IMG/VR virus record: IMGVR_UViG_3300049830_000049
Coordinates: 1-43,301 of that record
DNA length: 43,301 nt
Source of the DNA: a virus
Direction: 5' to 3' (one strand)
Made by a program: the position numbers and the translations under genes. Below, piece by piece: positions 30,938-40,263 of the stretch (the stretch's first letter is position 1; each line of letters begins with the position of its first letter). The notes under the pieces are model-generated. The model saw only the letters and a program-made list of their open reading frames with translations, had not been told where the DNA came from and did not search any database.

Positions 30938-32734
30938 TTATGGATGCGTTTTGGCATACGCTTCAAACTCTTTCTTTAGCCTATTGAGTGCTCCAATTAA
31001 GATTACGGTAATTCTTTCATACTGCAGACCTTCTACTTGCCCAGTCTCTCCATACAAAACTAGTTCTTTTAATCCTGCAGAGTCGATTTCATCAGCAATT
31101 AGTCCAAAATGGTCTTTAGTTGGATCGTCTCCAACACATAAAGATTTATACCTTACAGGTCTAAACAATTCTAAATCTATTTCTTCTAAATCTCTAATAT
31201 CTGTTTTATACTTTTTAGCAGAAGTTGACCTTTGTAATACTCCATTAGAAGCCACAAAAAGATTAGACGCTGAAGCGGTAGTATTATTGAATGGAGAGGC
31301 AGCAGCAGTTCCAGTATTTATCTGCCCATTTGTAGACTGAACTCCAAACAAACTAATTCCTAATCCTTTGTCTTGAAGATTTAATCCATTGCTGCCATTA
31401 GAAAATAAGCTAAGGCCGGTTTCAGTGAAAGAGTTAGAATAATTGTTAACACCTTTATAGGTATTAATGCCCCCATTATTTCCTGTAGAGGCAACGGTGA
31501 TTTTTGCTCCGGCCTGATTAGTATATACCATTCCTCCGATCATGTTAAGATTGAGGGAATTAGAGTCTAAGAAAAAGATAGCAGTATTTCCTGCTACCAA
31601 CATATTGACAGTTCCGCCAAACCAATTAATGCAATTATTATAATATAAGGAAGATGTTATGGCAGCAGTGCATTCAAAGTAGTACTGATAAGTCCCTCCA
31701 TTAGACTCTGTCCAGTTGCATAGTAAGTTAGTTACTCCTCCTCCATCTACATGCAGTGCTTGTCCATCATTATTTTCCCAGTCATTTCGTTCAAAAGTAT
31801 TGCTTGAGCCGTACTGAATAAAAGTGGAAGGATTGCCTGAAGTGGCTCTGTTAAATCTGTTATTTTTAAACAAATTGGCATTAACTGCAGTACCTGCAAT
31901 TGCAGATCCTGCAAGAAACAGATGCCTATGTTGGGCTCCTCTAATATTTCCAGGAGTTCCGAAAAAACAGTCTTCTACAGTGGAAAGAATGGGAGTGCCA
32001 TAAATACAGTCTGATAAGGATTGATTAAAAGCAATCCCTCTAAAAACGCATCCATTTAAATAGTAAGCAGCATTAGCATTGTAAAATGCTTTACCAGCAC
32101 CTGCGACTCCATTAAATGTTCCGCCAAAAAAGTTTAAATTACTGACAGGCCCTGTTTGAGTAAACATATTTACAGAGCCTGTAAACGTTACTCCATACAT
32201 TATATGGGTCTGCCCAGAGCTTAAAACGATAGAGTTAGCAATTAGAAATCTGGCCCCTGGGGGAGCTGTAATTACAGAAGCTCCACTATTAATTGCATTT
32301 TGGTATGCAATAGAAATGTCTAAACTTCCAGTAGGATCTGCTCCAAAGTCAGATACAATATCTACTGCCATACTTTGCAGTTTTTTACTTACATTGGTAA
32401 GTAAAGCCCCTGCAGTAGAGTTTTGAAAACTAATATTAGCAGCCATCTGTTGGGCTGCTAATGTAATTTGAGGAAACCCAATAACATCTACAAAATCTCC
32501 AGCAACACAACCTTCTACCAGTGTAAAGGAAGAGCTAGAAGTTTCTGTAAAGTCTCTACCAAGAATTTGTCGAGTACCATTTACAAACACCAATAGACTA
32601 TTAGTACCTACCGTATATGTAAATCCAGACAGATTAAATACTGTCTGTCCCGCAGTTGCTGTAAAAGATTGAGGCACCAAAGTGCCACTAACATTTACAT
32701 TAACAACTGGACTACCGCCAAATAAAGAAGTCAT
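30938..32734 (-). CDS. Tailspike with pectate-lyase-like body and S74 chaperone
   Basis: A 598-aa tailspike, ribosome site AAAGG. The first 110 residues resemble a particle-binding head (F-T-A-T-A-G-Q-T-V-F). Residues 130-480 are repetitive, with Asn- and Gly-rich turns typical of a right-handed beta-helix that binds or cuts surface glycan. Residues 505-598 form a Peptidase_S74 intramolecular chaperone, starting S-A-K-K-Y-K-T-D-I and ending in a helix. The usual start of this domain is S-D; here S-A is present, so self-cleavage may be altered. Gene composition is richer in A and T than its neighbours, a hint of exchange. Together with the SGNH protein it probably sets host range. Confidence 0.85.
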   Translation of the reverse strand: MTSLFGGSPVVNVNVSGTLVPQSFTATAGQTVFNLSGFTYTVGTNSLLVFVNGTRQILGRDFTETSSSSFTLVEGCVAGDFVDVIGFPQITLAAQQMAANISFQNSTAGALLTNVSKKLQSMAVDIVSDFGADPTGSLDISIAYQNAINSGASVITAPPGARFLIANSIVLSSGQTHIMYGVTFTGSVNMFTQTGPVSNLNFFGGTFNGVAGAGKAFYNANAAYYLNGCVFRGIAFNQSLSDCIYGTPILSTVEDCFFGTPGNIRGAQHRHLFLAGSAIAGTAVNANLFKNNRFNRATSGNPSTFIQYGSSNTFERNDWENNDGQALHVDGGGVTNLLCNWTESNGGTYQYYFECTAAITSSLYYNNCINWFGGTVNMLVAGNTAIFFLDSNSLNLNMIGGMVYTNQAGAKITVASTGNNGGINTYKGVNNYSNSFTETGLSLFSNGSNGLNLQDKGLGISLFGVQSTNGQINTGTAAASPFNNTTASASNLFVASNGVLQRSTSAKKYKTDIRDLEEIDLELFRPVRYKSLCVGDDPTKDHFGLIADEIDSAGLKELVLYGETGQVEGLQYERITVILIGALNRLKKEFEAYAKTHP

Positions 32735-32745
32735 AACAAACCTTT

Positions 32746-33336
32746 CTAGAATCCGTTTGCAACAATATTAGAAGAGGCCAACATAGCCATCTGTTCAGCA
32801 ACTAAGTTTCTATAAGCACTAGCTTCTTCATCTTTGCCAATAGCTTTAAAAACTGTAGCTGCTGCATCAAAAATAATTGCGTAAGGATGATCTAAAGCTA
32901 CCCAAGAGGTATATCCAGCATCCGTAATATCTGGATTGAGATAGCAGCCAAATAGATAATATTGTTCCTGAGTGGCTGAATTAATCTGGATGTATGCGCC
33001 AGCTACATAAAAGATATCTTGTTTCTGCACTTTGTAGGCATCGAACAAGTTCTCTGGCACAATAAGATCTAACTCTTTGCCTGGAGCATTGTTAGCCAGA
33101 TCGTACTTACGCAAGTACTTAATTGCACGATAGCGAGGGATGAGAGAGCGATAGTCTAAACTCTGTACATAGTCTGCAGAATTGAAGGCTAAACCAGTTT
33201 CAAAAATGTCTTTGTAGAAATAATTGGATTGGTGAGCCTTCAAGGTTGCAGACTTAATGGCCGAACTCGTTTCTGAAGTCCGATCAGGCCGTCCTGTTAA
33301 GTTGTAAACTTCATTAATGAGTTCGGTCAGAGTCAT
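32746..33336 (-). CDS. Head-tail adaptor (connector) protein
   Basis: A 196-aa protein with ribosome site AAGGAAT. The start T-L-T-E-L-I-N-E-V-Y-N-L-T-G-R-P is typical of adaptor-like proteins that follow capsid genes in podoviruses. Helices at 18-40 and at 150-185 would build a ring. Position after capsid and minor head genes fits a connector between portal and tail. Confidence 0.78.
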   Translation of the reverse strand: MTLTELINEVYNLTGRPDRTSETSSAIKSATLKAHQSNYFYKDIFETGLAFNSADYVQSLDYRSLIPRYRAIKYLRKYDLANNAPGKELDLIVPENLFDAYKVQKQDIFYVAGAYIQINSATQEQYYLFGCYLNPDITDAGYTSWVALDHPYAIIFDAAATVFKAIGKDEEASAYRNLVAEQMAMLASSNIVANGF

Positions 33337-33345
33337 AACTATTCC

Positions 33346-33774
33346 TTAGCTGCCAACTTTGAGATTGGCCAGATCAACCAATTTTGCTGCAGACATTTGG
33401 CCATTGCCGCCAGAAGCTGCAGGTGCAATATCTACAGAGCTTGCGGGTTTGAGAGGCTGTTGTTCAGTATTGCCGAGATCTTTGGTAGGATCGCCGGCAG
33501 CAGCTTGCATTGCCTGCTCGGCCAGAAATTCCTGATAGTAGCGAGCGCGAGTAGCTATTTCAGGATTCAGCATTTCAGAATCAATCGTGCGCTTAGATTC
33601 ATCAGCATCCTGATAAATGTGCGGATGGCCTTTAGCAATCTCATACTGCAAAGTTGCAATACGGTCAGGCTGATCAGTGTAATAAGTGCCATTAACAAAA
33701 ACAGCAGCAGTGCCGTCTCCGTAAATGTAGTTTACAGAAGGCATAGTAGAACGAAAGACGGTGAGTGTAGACAT
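33346..33774 (-). CDS. Minor structural protein
   Basis: A 142-aa protein. It begins with a small beta domain (F-V-N-G-T-Y-Y-T-D) and has a helix (A-R-Y-Y-Q-E-F-L-A-E-Q-A). The C-terminus is Ala/Gly/Pro-rich and probably disordered. Located between small head proteins and the adaptor, so a head-completion or cement role is likely, not proven. Confidence 0.68.
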   Translation of the reverse strand: MSTLTVFRSTMPSVNYIYGDGTAAVFVNGTYYTDQPDRIATLQYEIAKGHPHIYQDADESKRTIDSEMLNPEIATRARYYQEFLAEQAMQAAAGDPTKDLGNTEQQPLKPASSVDIAPAASGGNGQMSAAKLVDLANLKVGS

Positions 33775-33835
33775 GATTGTAGTTTCCAGGAAAATTGGCG
33801 GAGTTCTTATGGGATCCGCCGGATTGAAGTTTTAG

Positions 33836-34051
33836 TTAGCCAGTAACTAGTTTAATGTTTTGGCCTTGGTTTTGGCCGCCATTTCCTTGGCCACCAATTA
33901 AACGAGTCGCAGCTTGTGCAGACATAGTTACTTGGTTATTGCCATCAGGGGTCAGAACTGCAGGAGATCCAGAAGATCGAATTGTGATGGAGGAAATATA
34001 ACCTTCATCAGTAGATTGCAGACCAACTGGATTAAGTTGAATGACTGCCAT
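33836..34051 (-). CDS. Small head-associated protein
   Basis: A 71-aa protein with ribosome site AAAGGAG. It is beta-like at the start, with a Gly/Gln/Asn-rich tail (G-G-Q-G-N-G-G-Q-N-Q-G-Q) that looks flexible. A role as capsid decoration or head-completion factor fits its place after the capsid gene, but no family is recognised. Confidence 0.65.
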   Translation of the reverse strand: MAVIQLNPVGLQSTDEGYISSITIRSSGSPAVLTPDGNNQVTMSAQAATRLIGGQGNGGQNQGQNIKLVTG

Positions 34052-34054
34052 AGT

Positions 34055-34249
34055 TTACTCCTTTTTCAACGGAATTTCAGTTACCTTAAAACTGCGACAA
34101 TTTGTAAGATATGGCTGGAAACATTGACCAGGCTGCAGTTCAACTTCTTGAGCAACAACAGGATCTTTATCCCCGTATTGATCAATTACTTCCACCTTAG
34201 CGCCAAAACTTTGAGCTTGGGGAACTGAAATAGTAACCATTAAAGTCAT
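34055..34249 (-). CDS. Small head-associated protein
   Basis: A 64-aa beta-rich protein with ribosome site AAGGAG. It contains V-E-V-I-D-Q-Y-G-D-K and ends with a charged segment. It lies next to the capsid gene, so a small capsid or connector role is likely. Confidence 0.65.
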   Translation of the reverse strand: MTLMVTISVPQAQSFGAKVEVIDQYGDKDPVVAQEVELQPGQCFQPYLTNCRSFKVTEIPLKKE

Positions 34250-34262
34250 AATAGATCTCCTT

Positions 34263-35495
34263 TTAGCCAGCAGCAGCTGCAGTCAGATTGTAGACAACAG
34301 AGTTAGCCGGAGGATTCTTAACAACACAGGTAACTTCCGTGGTCAGCGTACCGCCAACCGCATCGATACCATTGTCAGTCACATCCATATCGCCAGCTTC
34401 AGGAATATTGAATTCCTTATTCTGAGTCTTACGGTCACCCAGGTATGCCAGACGGAAAGTAGACAGATCAACTGCAACTGCCATCTTAGCCCAATCCACA
34501 TTGGAATTGAACAGCGGATGTTCAATCATACGGAAAGTGCCACGAGCAGTTTTAAAGGTCGAGAACTGCAGACCGTAAGCAGTTTGGCCATCAACGATTT
34601 GGTAAGTACCATTCAGGCGACCAATGTTATTGATCACTCGCTTAGCACCGCCGCCAACAAACAGAACTCGCTCATTGGCAATCTTCGGGTCAGTGGATTG
34701 GTTGAACACCGGATCCAGGAAACCTTCTAACTGCGTGTAGTTGGTAGTTGCACCTGCAGTGTTGATATTGACTGCAGAGAAGTACGAAGGATAGTAAGAA
34801 AGATTACCAACAATGTTAATCAAACCATCCATCGTGCGGACAGGTTGACCATTGCGAATGCCTTGCGACTTTTGGCCGAAGAACAGAGCTTTCTCAATAT
34901 CGGCTGCATGGAAAGCTGCACAATCTTGGCGAGATTCTGCAACATTCGTTTCGCCAGCAATCATCATCGTGGCACGAACCGTATCGCTGATTGCCCAAGT
35001 ATTACGGAAAATCTGGGTAAGATTCGTAATACGAACAGGGTTGATAATCAGAGATTGCGGACGGATAGAAGATTCTTCAAATGCCGTACCAACTTGGTAG
35101 CAGTTAACTGCAGCAGCAATTGCTTGAGCTGCGACAGTGCCAAAACCACGAGTCACAGAAACTTGAGTGGGAGAAATCACCGAGTTGATGATAATATTCT
35201 CACCAGTAGAGGTAACTCGCATCACCATTGCCGGCAGGACATTAGTAGTCGAAGTAACCGTGAAAGTCGTATCAGCTGCAGTTTGGCCACCAGCGCCAAT
35301 AGTAAGCTGAGGGAACAACATAGTCTTGGTGAAGAATCCATGCTCAACCTGAACTGCCGTATCAGATGCAAGCATAGAAGTCATACCAAACAAAGGCGCA
35401 GTGCCATTTGGCATCAGACGCGTAATCATGGCAGCAAAAGACTTCTTTGCCAAATCTTGCGTAAGTTGACCAGTAGTGAAAATACCAGCGGACAT
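34263..35495 (-). CDS. Major capsid protein, DUF5309-like
   Basis: A 410-aa capsid subunit. The sequence carries features of the DUF5309 (SU10-type) capsid family, such as the N-terminal arm with L-M-P-N-G-T-A-P-L-F, the central R-V-T-S-T-G-E-N beta segment, the F-E-E-S-S-I-R-P-Q-S turn and the later E-K-A-L-F-F-G-Q-K helix. It lies after a scaffold-like gene and a decoration-like gene, as expected. Ribosome site AAGGAA. Codon use is biased toward common codons, fitting an abundant product. Confidence 0.87.
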   Translation of the reverse strand: MSAGIFTTGQLTQDLAKKSFAAMITRLMPNGTAPLFGMTSMLASDTAVQVEHGFFTKTMLFPQLTIGAGGQTAADTTFTVTSTTNVLPAMVMRVTSTGENIIINSVISPTQVSVTRGFGTVAAQAIAAAVNCYQVGTAFEESSIRPQSLIINPVRITNLTQIFRNTWAISDTVRATMMIAGETNVAESRQDCAAFHAADIEKALFFGQKSQGIRNGQPVRTMDGLINIVGNLSYYPSYFSAVNINTAGATTNYTQLEGFLDPVFNQSTDPKIANERVLFVGGGAKRVINNIGRLNGTYQIVDGQTAYGLQFSTFKTARGTFRMIEHPLFNSNVDWAKMAVAVDLSTFRLAYLGDRKTQNKEFNIPEAGDMDVTDNGIDAVGGTLTTEVTCVVKNPPANSVVYNLTAAAAG

Positions 35496-35533
35496 GATTA
35501 GATTTCCTTAAAAGTTAGTTAAGTTTTTGGAGA

Positions 35534-36193
35534 TTACAGCAGACCTTGACCAATGCCGTAAAGCGTGATCACCGGGGAGAAGTTGACAGCAACAGGAGTT
35601 GTGTTAGTTGCGTTAGCATTGCCAGAAAGGGTGACAGTGCCAGATGCAATGTTGATTGCAATAATCGTCTGAGCCTGCAAGTTAGCAACTGCATTAGTTA
35701 CAACCATACCGATCGACAATGCAGCACATTGCGCAGTAGTCAGACCAGAAATAACAGCGCTGCCAGAAACTGTAGTTGCTTGAACTGCAGATGCCGGAGT
35801 GCCATTGACAACAGTAACCAAATAATCCTTGCAAGAACTTGCATTAACTGTAGGATTGGTAACTGTCACGCCGGTGTTCGCAGTTGCTGTAACCGTGGTT
35901 GCAAATGCGGTGGAAACTAACCAACGAACTCGCCAAGTAGTGCCAGGAGGAACACCATTAGAACCAACACCACCAGAGATTGCAGCAATAATGTTAGCCG
36001 CAGAATCAATAGTGTCAGTGCCTGCAGCGCCATGACTACGAAGAATAAAACCAGCTGCAAGTTGCGCACCAGTAATTGTGGTAGTGGTAGTAGCAACAGT
36101 TGCAGGAATAGTTTCACGCTGAGCTAAAACATCTCCGAGAGCTAATTGCTTTTGCAACGAGCCATCGTAGACAACTGGAGTAAGAAGAGACAT
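35534..36193 (-). CDS. Probable capsid decoration protein
   Basis: A 219-aa protein with ribosome site AAAGG. Thr, Ala and Val make up much of it, and runs such as A-T-T-T-T-T-I-T-G-A and repeated beta-like segments suggest an Ig-like or decoration fold. It sits between the scaffold and capsid genes. It may trim or decorate the shell. A tail protein is less likely from its position. Confidence 0.68.
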   Translation of the reverse strand: MSLLTPVVYDGSLQKQLALGDVLAQRETIPATVATTTTTITGAQLAAGFILRSHGAAGTDTIDSAANIIAAISGGVGSNGVPPGTTWRVRWLVSTAFATTVTATANTGVTVTNPTVNASSCKDYLVTVVNGTPASAVQATTVSGSAVISGLTTAQCAALSIGMVVTNAVANLQAQTIIAINIASGTVTLSGNANATNTTPVAVNFSPVITLYGIGQGLL

Positions 36194-36230
36194 AGTAGAT
36201 ACCTTTAAAAGTTAGAGAAAGGAAGTAAAA

Positions 36231-36995
36231 TTAACCGAGAAATGCAGACCAATCCTGTTCAGATGCAGCAGCCTTTTGTTGCGGAGTTGGCTCAACTTTA
36301 GGAGCAAATTGCATACCAACTGCATTAAAGTAAGCAGAAATCTGTTGTTTAATTTCTGCCGCTGAAGCACTAGGATTCTTGCGCTGAAACTGCTGTTGCA
36401 GTCCTTGCACAATAGGCTGTAAGGCTGGATTGCTAAAGATGGGATTTTCAGTCACTAAACTTTCGTTTGCAGAAAGTCCCTTGACTAGGTTTGGAAGACG
36501 AGCGTCGTAACTTGTCTGGTACTTCGAAAGTGCCTGATCTACAATTTTGGTAGTAGCCAGAGCACTTTGAGCATACACAGTTTGTGCGACTGCATTCATT
36601 GCTTGCACAAAGGCTTTCTGAGCAGGTTCGCCACCAGCAGCAACTGCGGCTAACATTTCAGGAGTTAAAGTCTTTGCGAAGTCAACTTTCTTCGCAGATG
36701 CCATCAACTTTGCAGGATCTACATTTGCAAAGAAAGAAGGATCTTGGGATGCATCAGGAGCAGGAGTTTGCCAAATGTCCGCAAATTGTTCAAGCGGGGT
36801 TGCATTTGAGTTACCAGGATCACCGCCAGCATTAGGATCTCCAGGCAGCTGAGGAACAACACCATTAGGTGCAGTTTGCTGGCTGGCTTGAGTTCCAGGA
36901 AGCGGTTGGCCAGGATTAGCTACGCCAGTAGGATTTGTAGGAGCCGCAGGTTGAGCTGCAGGAGTTTGAAAAAGAGACATGATGTTTTGGAACAT
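36231..36995 (-). CDS. Scaffolding protein
   Basis: A 254-aa protein with ribosome site GAGG. The first 75 residues are Pro/Gly/Gln/Ala-rich and disordered; the rest is helical (A-E-I-K-Q-Q-I-S-A-Y-F). It has no globular enzyme motif. Disorder followed by helices, and place between portal and capsid genes, is typical of phage scaffolds. Confidence 0.75.
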   Translation of the reverse strand: MFQNIMSLFQTPAAQPAAPTNPTGVANPGQPLPGTQASQQTAPNGVVPQLPGDPNAGGDPGNSNATPLEQFADIWQTPAPDASQDPSFFANVDPAKLMASAKKVDFAKTLTPEMLAAVAAGGEPAQKAFVQAMNAVAQTVYAQSALATTKIVDQALSKYQTSYDARLPNLVKGLSANESLVTENPIFSNPALQPIVQGLQQQFQRKNPSASAAEIKQQISAYFNAVGMQFAPKVEPTPQQKAAASEQDWSAFLG

Positions 36996-37018
36996 TTTAG
37001 TTACCTCAAGAGTTTAAG

Positions 37019-37291
37019 TTAGGATTGTTGAAGAGACTTGAGTTGGTTTTCAGACTCTTCAGATCGGAGAAGAATGAAACGAAGAATTGCCAACTGACCT
37101 TTAAGTTCTGCATCTTGTTGCACAAACTTAAGAGGCTCAGAAGGATTGTAGGATAGTCCTAGAATCTGCTCACATACATCTGCGATCTGGTTTTGGATCA
37201 CAGCTTTTTGGTTAAAATTGAGAACTGAACCTTGTAGTGTTTCCTCCTGAGAAAGTTTGAAGGTTGTGAACTGGTTAGGGATTGCAATCAT
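37019..37291 (-). CDS. Hypothetical small protein after portal
   Basis: A 90-aa helical protein whose ATG overlaps the portal stop (ATGA), ribosome site AAGGAG. Heptad-like Leu/Ile spacing in R-F-I-L-L-R-S-E-E-S suggests a coiled coil. It may help assembly or fit the portal, but no family is recognised. Confidence 0.68.
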   Translation of the reverse strand: MIAIPNQFTTFKLSQEETLQGSVLNFNQKAVIQNQIADVCEQILGLSYNPSEPLKFVQQDAELKGQLAILRFILLRSEESENQLKSLQQS

Positions 37292-39306
37292 GATTGAGCT
37301 CCTTGGCTAAGATTGGCAGGAGCAGTGTTAGTTGAGTTTACTGCAGTTGCAGACTGGCCGGGAACATAGTTGTAATCGGCTGGTTTCGGCTGCGGCGGGA
37401 ACTTAGAAGGATCGATATTATCTCCCATCTGCTTTGCCAAGGTTTCTACAGTTTGTTGCCAAGCACTAACTGCTTGCTCATAGGCTTGTTGCTCAGGAGA
37501 TTTCTCAAACGGCGCCAATGTAACATTCCGAGTCTTCATAAGATACGAGAACATCGGACCAATATTATAGGCTGCAGAGATTTGCGGCGAGGACCCAATA
37601 GTTTGCATAGCTACAGCAAACTCATCGGCTGAGATAACTTTGTCTGTAGGAGTTAAACCATCAGTGATTTTAAATGCTACAAACGAATTACGAAGCTCAA
37701 TGGGATTAATTTTAACAACACGATTTTGAGACTGAGAATAGATTTCAGTCCCTTGCTGATACTGCACTGTGTTGATTTTAATAATCTCTTTGAGCGGAGT
37801 AAAGAGTTGGGCCTCGAGAAGCATTGCAGTAGTCTGATCTCGACCATTTGCATTTGCCATCACAGACTCATATTCGTGTTGAGTCTTATTACCTTTTACA
37901 AACTGACCTTGCTTAGCTTGGTTTTGGCCATTGACTTGATTGGCCATGTTAAACATCTGAGGCAACTCTTGGAAAGCTACAGCAGATTGGTCATCACGGA
38001 ATGGAATAGGATAATAAGCGTCAGAAGGATTCTTGTTGTAAGCTCCTGGGCGCATCGGAATCTTAGCTGTCGGGGAATCTGAATTAATGTGAGCTTCAGA
38101 AATATAGAGAGGATTATAGATTCCACGGTCAGAGATTGCACGACGCCTGGCTGCCATCGCAGAGTTTACTAATGCAGAAGCAATCTCTTGGAAAGGTTTA
38201 GCATTGGCGGCGAGAGACTTAGTTTGGTAAGCTAAACCATCTTCATTCGGCTGGCCAAATAATGTGGGAAGATAGTTATGTGCATTAGTCTGCCGTTCTG
38301 CATAGATCAGAACCTGGTGATTGACAATGATAAACTTCCACACCTGTGGAGTATTAGCTGAGGGAACTTTGAGAAGGAAATCCTGGGGAATAATACGAGC
38401 GTAAAGAGTTGTGACTTCGTACAAGTTTTTGTATGAAATCTCACCAATCGGACGCTGCAAAAGACCTGCCCAAGACATCCAATCTGTAGATCTACGCGGA
38501 TCCTTTTGCATCAGAGCATCAGGATTGATTGCAGGTAGATAGTAAGATTCGATACCTCCAACTCCGCCGGCTGCATTAGATCCGAGACCCGATTCAAAAG
38601 CTGCCACAACATTGGCAACCATTTTATCAGGCAACTCATTGATAAATTTCTTAAGATGGACCCGAGACATTAATTCAGTTGTGCCACAGAACTCACCGTT
38701 TTTATAGATTTCTGTAGGCTTGTAGCGAGAATCCCAGAAAGAGTTATAGGGATCCCAGCGCTTAACACAATTGCCTTGCCAAATAACTTCTTTTGGCTTA
38801 CCTTCAGTTCCAAAGTTTGTATCAGTTTCGATTGCTGCAGTGACTTGCCGATCCCAAGTGCATTCTACAATTCCGAGATTGTATTTAAACATGTCTCGGA
38901 ATGCTACAAGAAACTGTTGAATCCAGCCACCTCGGATAGAATTCTCTTCAACAATTGCTTGGTATTGCAGAGCTGCATCTTCTTGCTCTGGGGGCGCAAC
39001 CCAGCCAAAGATTGGTGAACCAGTTAGGAACACAGAAGCTTGGTAAGTTACAGCAGCTTCAACTTGCGGCATCACAATTGGAACTGTGACGTTTTGAAAT
39101 TTAGTGGGATCGCCGTAGCGATTAGACAGTTTTGCTCTAGCTTGTTCGGAAGTGTAATCCATCTCACGAATGTAAGCCAGATCAATCTGTCGCATCTGTT
39201 CGCGCACATTCCATTGTTGGTTGAGCATACCATAACACTGGCGCTCAAACTGGATCAGTGCTTGCTGAGACTTCTGTGGGAGAATGAGAGGAGTTGCTGT
39301 AGACAT
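37288..39306 (-). CDS. Portal protein
   Basis: A 672-aa portal, the ring at the capsid vertex through which DNA passes. Typical elements: N-terminal helical region to residue 90, a wing and stem with W-D-P-Y-N-S-F-W-D-S, a helical crown (D-Q-T-T-A-M-L-L-E-A-Q-L) and a flexible Pro/Gln/Asn-rich C-terminus. Length fits podovirus portals. No clear ribosome site is seen, so it may be coupled to the upstream endolysin gene. Confidence 0.85.
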   Translation of the reverse strand: MSTATPLILPQKSQQALIQFERQCYGMLNQQWNVREQMRQIDLAYIREMDYTSEQARAKLSNRYGDPTKFQNVTVPIVMPQVEAAVTYQASVFLTGSPIFGWVAPPEQEDAALQYQAIVEENSIRGGWIQQFLVAFRDMFKYNLGIVECTWDRQVTAAIETDTNFGTEGKPKEVIWQGNCVKRWDPYNSFWDSRYKPTEIYKNGEFCGTTELMSRVHLKKFINELPDKMVANVVAAFESGLGSNAAGGVGGIESYYLPAINPDALMQKDPRRSTDWMSWAGLLQRPIGEISYKNLYEVTTLYARIIPQDFLLKVPSANTPQVWKFIIVNHQVLIYAERQTNAHNYLPTLFGQPNEDGLAYQTKSLAANAKPFQEIASALVNSAMAARRRAISDRGIYNPLYISEAHINSDSPTAKIPMRPGAYNKNPSDAYYPIPFRDDQSAVAFQELPQMFNMANQVNGQNQAKQGQFVKGNKTQHEYESVMANANGRDQTTAMLLEAQLFTPLKEIIKINTVQYQQGTEIYSQSQNRVVKINPIELRNSFVAFKITDGLTPTDKVISADEFAVAMQTIGSSPQISAAYNIGPMFSYLMKTRNVTLAPFEKSPEQQAYEQAVSAWQQTVETLAKQMGDNIDPSKFPPQPKPADYNYVPGQSATAVNSTNTAPANLSQGAQS

Positions 39307-39319
39307 GGTATTGTGTAGG

Positions 39320-39664
39320 TTAGACTACATTGCGTTCAAAGTGTGGAGTGTCTTGGAAAGTTTTAAAGTTTCCGCCCCAGCGATTGAGAGGATGGAGAGA
39401 TTCCCAATAGTCTCCAACAGATTGGAGTTGGGGTTTGGTTGCAAAATTACCATCGAGAAAGATGTTGAGATCAATGGCTGTCTTTTTAAGATGGTTAGAG
39501 TCTAGGGTGCGAGATTTGCCTTGCTGGAGATATAATTGTTGCTGTTCTGCAGTGCGAAGCAGTTCGCCGCCAGTTACAGTAAATCCGTGATCCCAGAGAT
39601 ATTGAAGAAGTTTTGGAATATCTTTGAGGAAAGCAACTTGGTGATCGAAAAGTGGGGTAGACAT
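39320..39664 (-). CDS. M15-family peptidoglycan endopeptidase (endolysin)
   Basis: A 114-aa single-domain peptidase that probably cleaves peptide stems of peptidoglycan, like L-alanyl-D-glutamate or D-Ala-type M15_4 enzymes. The zinc site is visible: H58 in S-N-H, D65 in A-I-D-L, and H108 in P-H-F-E with E110. No cell-wall binding domain and no signal peptide. It is placed between terminase/metallopeptidase and portal genes, far from the holin candidate, which is unusual; it could double as a virion component. Ribosome site AAGGAT. Confidence 0.85.
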   Translation of the reverse strand: MSTPLFDHQVAFLKDIPKLLQYLWDHGFTVTGGELLRTAEQQQLYLQQGKSRTLDSNHLKKTAIDLNIFLDGNFATKPQLQSVGDYWESLHPLNRWGGNFKTFQDTPHFERNVV

Positions 39665-39666
39665 AA

Positions 39667-40254
39667 TTAATCCTTTTTAACTTTTTGATTCATTTGTTTT
39701 ACGCCTCTATTATACAAATCAGATAGAATTGCAAAATCTGTGGCTGCGGAGGCGTCTATGTGATCCACCGGATTTACAGGATCTTTGTTTAAAGATCTTG
39801 CAATAGTATTTCCCACACCAAATCCATAGTATTCTACATAAGAGGCCCTATATTCATCTTTTCCTGCAGCTTTTATAGCTCTACTGATTGGAGCAAATGA
39901 ACTACTATTAGAGAACTTATCAATTTGATCTCGAATGTCTTGTGGAAAATCTTTGTTTCTATATACAGTAGTCATTATTTTATCTAAAGCTGCATGTGTA
40001 AATTCATGTCCTACCGTTGCAGTTTGTTTAGAAGAATAATTACTATCGTTATGTAAATTATCATTTAATTGCCAACTAAATGCTACTTGTTTTTTAGCGG
40101 GATCATATTCTCCTAGAGTGTCAACTCCAAGCATTTGATCTGTAATACTATCTGGCATGCCGGCAGATTTTAAACTGGATATTAAAATACTTCCTGCGGG
40201 AGAAGTATTAATATTATCTAATATTGCAGGCACATCTATTACTTTTCCTGGCAT
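39667..40254 (-). CDS. Zinc metallopeptidase with HEFTH motif
   Basis: A 195-aa protein with H83-E84-F-T-H87, the HExxH zinc site; a third ligand may be the Glu in Y-V-E-Y-Y-G-F further on. The fold around it is helical. Its GC content is clearly lower than neighbours (about 22% in one sampled line near 40021), which suggests recent acquisition. It may be a virion or prohead protease, a toxin-like enzyme or a moron gene. No other phage protease is recognised. Ribosome site TAGGAG. Confidence 0.72.
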   Translation of the reverse strand: MPGKVIDVPAILDNINTSPAGSILISSLKSAGMPDSITDQMLGVDTLGEYDPAKKQVAFSWQLNDNLHNDSNYSSKQTATVGHEFTHAALDKIMTTVYRNKDFPQDIRDQIDKFSNSSSFAPISRAIKAAGKDEYRASYVEYYGFGVGNTIARSLNKDPVNPVDHIDASAATDFAILSDLYNRGVKQMNQKVKKD

Positions 40255-40263
40255 AATAAACTC

